Shown here piece by piece: positions 60,151-62,608 of a stretch of DNA of 62,608 nucleotides. A program made the position numbers and the translations under genes. Each line of letters opens with the position of its first letter. The stretch's first letter is position 1. A model generated the notes under the pieces. That model saw only the letters and a program-made list of their open reading frames with translations. It was not told the DNA's origin and did no database searches. Source of the stretch: Candidatus Izemoplasma sp. (GTDB lineage: Bacteria > Bacillota_I > Bacilli_A > Izemoplasmatales > Izemoplasmataceae); contig JAOZRX010000006.1 of assembly GCA_029939945.1 (NCBI GenBank), positions 1 to 62,608 on the forward strand, in the 5' to 3' direction.

Positions 60151-62112
60151 ATGGCTAAATTTGAACTTGTTTCGGATTACTTACCAATGGGTGATCAGAT
60201 TGGTGCAATTGATTACTTAGTTAAGAACATAAACAAGGGTGTAAAAGAACAAGTATTACTTGGAGCAACAGGTACTGGGAAGACTTTTACTATTAGTAAT
60301 GTTATTAATAGTATCAATAAACCTACTCTAGTTTTAGCCCACAACAAGACTCTAGCTGGGCAATTGTATATTGAATTAAAAAAGTATTTTCCCAATAATC
60401 GGGTAGAATACTTTATTTCGTATTACGATTATTACCAACCTGAAGCATATGTTCCTTCAAGAGATTTGTTTATTGAAAAAGATGCTCAAACAAATGATGA
60501 AATAGATGAAATGAGACATAGTGCTACAATGTCTTTACTTGATCGTAAAGATGTAATTGTTGTAGCTAGTGTATCTTGTATTTACGGAATTGGAGATCCA
60601 GAAGATTATAAAAACTCAATGCTTATTATAAGAGTAGGTGAAGAAATAGGGAGAAATAATCTTCTTGTTAGATTAGTTGATATGTTGTTCACTCGAAATG
60701 ATTACGATTTTGAAAGAGGGACTTTTAGGGTTAAGGGAGACGTAATTGAGATTTTAACTACATACTCTAAAACAATTGGAATTAGAGTAGAATTATTTGA
60801 TGATGAAATTGAAAGAATAAGAAAGTTTGATATTATTACCGGAGAAGTAATAAATGATTTCACAGTTATATCAATATATCCAGCTACTCAGTTTGTCACT
60901 AATAAAGATAAAATTGAAGAAGGAATTTCAAGAATAGAGGAAGAGTTAGATGAAAGAATCAAGTATTTTAAAGATAATGATAAAATATTAGAAGCGGAAA
61001 GAATTAAACAAAGAACTAACTATGATATCGAAATGTTGAAAGAAATCGGAAGTTGTAGCGGTGTTGAGAACTATTCAAGACACTTATCCCTTCGTGAACA
61101 AGGAGAAACACCTTCAACTTTAATGGATTTCTTTGGAGATGATTATTTACTTGTTGTTGATGAATCACACGTTACTCTTCCTCAAGTAAGAGGAATGTAT
61201 AATGGAGATCAAAGTAGAAAAACAACTTTAGTAGATTATGGGTTTAGATTACCTAGTGCTTTAGATAACCGTCCATTAAACTTTACTGAGTTTAATGAGA
61301 AGATTAATCAAGTTATTTATTTAAGTGCAACTCCAGGAGATTATGAACTAGAGAAAACAAAGTATGTAGCTGAACAAATTCTTAGACCAACTGGTCTTTT
61401 AGATCCTCTAGTAGAAATTAGACCTAAAAAAGGACAAATTGATGATATAGTTGCGGAAATACTAATGAGAGTTGAAAAAAATCAAAGAACATTAATTACT
61501 ACTCTAACAATTAAAATGAGTGAAGATTTAACGGTTTATTTAAAAGAATTAGGGATTAAAGTTACTTATTTACATTCAGAAATTAAAACTCTTGAAAGAA
61601 TAGAAATTATTCGTGAATTAAGACTTGGGACTTATGATGTAATAGTAGGAATCAATTTATTAAGAGAAGGACTAGATATTCCAGAAGTTAGTTTAATCTG
61701 TATTTTAGATGCTGATAAACCAGGGTTCTTAAGAAGTAATAGAAGTTTAGTTCAAACAATCGGAAGAGCCGCTAGAAATGTTGATGGATTAGTTATTATG
61801 TATGGTGATAAAATAACTGATGCTATGAAGTATGCTATTGATGAAACAAATAGAAGAAGAAATATTCAATCAGAATATAATAATTTGAATAATATTGAGC
61901 CTAAAACTATTATTAAAGGAATAAGAGATTCGATATCTATTAAACTTGAAGTAGAAGATGATAATAGAGGATTTAATGAGCTTTCTAAAAAAGAGAAAGA
62001 ACAAGTTCTTAAGAATCTTAATAAAGAAATGCGCTCTGCGGCTGGGAAACTAGATTTTGAAAGAGCAGCAGAATTAAGAGATGTAATTATTGAGATTAAG
62101 GGAAGAATGTAA
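60151..62112 (+). CDS. uvrB: Excinuclease ABC subunit B
   Basis: The damage-verifying helicase of nucleotide excision repair. The 653-residue protein has Walker [11 protein letters not shown], the beta-hairpin motif [12 protein letters not shown] used to probe DNA, helicase motifs ([26 protein letters not shown]), and a C-terminal UVR domain ([13 protein letters not shown]) for UvrC contact. The ATG at 60151 follows AGGTGGTG. The usual neighbour uvrA is not present in this window; a lipoprotein gene follows instead. Confidence 0.97.
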   Translation: MAKFELVSDYLPMGDQIGAIDYLVKNINKGVKEQVLLGATGTGKTFTISNVINSINKPTLVLAHNKTLAGQLYIELKKYFPNNRVEYFISYYDYYQPEAYVPSRDLFIEKDAQTNDEIDEMRHSATMSLLDRKDVIVVASVSCIYGIGDPEDYKNSMLIIRVGEEIGRNNLLVRLVDMLFTRNDYDFERGTFRVKGDVIEILTTYSKTIGIRVELFDDEIERIRKFDIITGEVINDFTVISIYPATQFVTNKDKIEEGISRIEEELDERIKYFKDNDKILEAERIKQRTNYDIEMLKEIGSCSGVENYSRHLSLREQGETPSTLMDFFGDDYLLVVDESHVTLPQVRGMYNGDQSRKTTLVDYGFRLPSALDNRPLNFTEFNEKINQVIYLSATPGDYELEKTKYVAEQILRPTGLLDPLVEIRPKKGQIDDIVAEILMRVEKNQRTLITTLTIKMSEDLTVYLKELGIKVTYLHSEIKTLERIEIIRELRLGTYDVIVGINLLREGLDIPEVSLICILDADKPGFLRSNRSLVQTIGRAARNVDGLVIMYGDKITDAMKYAIDETNRRRNIQSEYNNLNNIEPKTIIKGIRDSISIKLEVEDDNRGFNELSKKEKEQVLKNLNKEMRSAAGKLDFERAAELRDVIIEIKGRM

Positions 62113-62124
62113 AAAGGAGGAAAT

Positions 62125-62517
62125 ATGAAAAAGTTATTGATTATTATTAGTCTAATGTTTAGTATTGCTTTTCTTAGTGGATGCGAAAAAGAAGAAGTAT
62201 ATATAGCTCCTGATGAAATTTCTGTTGTATTTGAGAATTTAAGATACGAAGGAACAAGTTTGTATGTTGATGTTTTCATTACAAACGGACTTGAGAGTAA
62301 TGAATTTGTAGGATATATGGAATTTGATATTTATTCACATGATGATGAAGTATACATCGCAGGAGCAGGGTTTGATATTGATGCTTCTATTCCAAGCAAT
62401 GACTATGTGACTATCGAGTTAGAATTTGGATATGAGTTTATTTACTACAATGAATCAGAGCTAAACACTGCGGGATACGAAATAGAAGATTCAGCATTGT
62501 ATTTCTATGCAGAATGA
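62125..62517 (+). CDS. Small lipoprotein, unrecognised
   Basis: A 130-residue exported lipoprotein. The signal peptide ends in the lipobox FLSGC with lipidated Cys20. The mature part has a single beta-sandwich-like domain (YEGTSLYVDVFITNGLES, then YMEFDIYSHDDE and YVTIELEFGYEF), acidic throughout, resembling SLAP-type or DUF-type modules, but no family is recognised. AAAAGGAGG precedes the ATG only 12 bases after uvrB. It ends in TGA and is followed by a terminator. Confidence 0.78.
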   Translation: MKKLLIIISLMFSIAFLSGCEKEEVYIAPDEISVVFENLRYEGTSLYVDVFITNGLESNEFVGYMEFDIYSHDDEVYIAGAGFDIDASIPSNDYVTIELEFGYEFIYYNESELNTAGYEIEDSALYFYAE

Positions 62518-62521
62518 AATG

Positions 62522-62557
62522 ATGTTAGTAATCTCGAGTAGATTACTAACATTTTTA
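62522..62557 (+). terminator. Terminator after the uvrB-lipoprotein unit
   Basis: A perfect 13-base stem (ATGTTAGTAATCT and complement, five-base loop) is followed by TTTTT. The last ~50 bases of the window hold no gene I can identify. Confidence 0.85.
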
Positions 62558-62608
62558 TCAACTAAGTTTAAGAAAACTCCCTCTTCAAACTAGTTAAGTG
62601 GGGGATGA

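Noticed and set aside
1-62608. Mycoplasma-type code with UGA as tryptophan
   Set aside because: Genes such as the GT4 (35433), the thioesterase (23199) and the last lipoprotein end in TGA at sensible points, and tRNA-Trp has anticodon CCA.
1-62608. CRISPR array, insertion sequence or prophage
   Set aside because: No regularly spaced repeats, transposase or phage genes were seen.

Overview
The window looks like a chromosomal segment of a low-GC, AT-rich Bacillota or Mycoplasmatota-type bacterium. A relative of Izemoplasmatales or Acholeplasmatales is my best guess, but this is an inference. Supporting signs are very AT-rich coding sequence, strong AAGGAGG-type ribosome binding sites, ytxK-ackA and dnaE-pfkA-pyk neighbourhoods, a YxlEFG-like ABC operon, an LtaS-like synthase and no outer-membrane genes. 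The standard code is used: several genes end in TGA and the only tRNA-Trp seen has anticodon CCA. I see no insertion sequence, prophage, CRISPR array or rRNA.

Layout. 1-9.3 kb: ketopantoate reductase; an orphan membrane protein with a large external domain; two small membrane proteins (one DUF5058) with an M20 amidohydrolase and a TetR regulator; a YbjQ-like protein; a YxlE/F/G-like ABC operon. 9.3-15.2 kb: acyl-ACP thioesterase, a Ser/Gly/Arg-rich tail-anchored small protein and an ADP-ribosylglycohydrolase; then a copper locus (divergent thioredoxin-like gene, ArsR regulator, CopA carrying a second metal-binding domain that seems to have its own internal start); then tRNA-Tyr and tRNA-Trp. 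15.3-18.2 kb: small unrecognised membrane, lipoprotein and ribbon-helix-helix genes. 18.4-23.6 kb: NAD(P)HX repair enzyme, PH-like and NYN-domain proteins, a phosphodiesterase-fold protein and a thioesterase. 23.8-30.2 kb: a complete histidine utilisation operon (hutH-hutU-ftcD-hutI-fchA), followed by a decayed [2Fe-2S] BFD-like gene.

30.5-39.3 kb: envelope and lipid genes. These are a GT8 glycosyltransferase, a hemolysin III-like protein, two DegV/FakB fatty-acid-binding proteins, a uridine-kinase-like P-loop protein, a diacylglycerol-glucosyltransferase-like GT4 sandwiched between two YwaF/TIGR02206 membrane proteins, and an LtaS-like sulfatase-fold synthase. 39.5-39.75 kb: tRNA-His, tRNA-Gln and tRNA-Leu. 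40-46.9 kb: two cation/proton antiporters in tandem, a 1-Cys peroxiredoxin, YidD, a YtxK-like methyltransferase with acetate kinase, and a surface protein with Ig-like repeats. 47-52.5 kb: dnaE, pfkA, pyk. 52.6-58.4 kb: PadR with a DUF1700/DUF4097 protein, then an RND exporter with its TetR regulator and a near-perfect operator. 58.4-62.6 kb: a B12-binding radical SAM protein divergent from uvrB, and a lipoprotein.

The genes together suggest a heterotroph that ferments sugars (pfkA, pyk, ackA) and histidine (through formiminoglutamate and tetrahydrofolate). It appears to scavenge exogenous fatty acids (two FakB), to build glycolipids and possibly a polyglycerolphosphate-like polymer, and to regulate copper and drug export with local repressors. 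The best leads are the internal CopZ start inside copA, the Ser/Arg-rich protein beside an ADP-ribosylglycohydrolase, the YwaF-GT4-YwaF sandwich, and the DUF5058 membrane pair tied to an M20 hydrolase.
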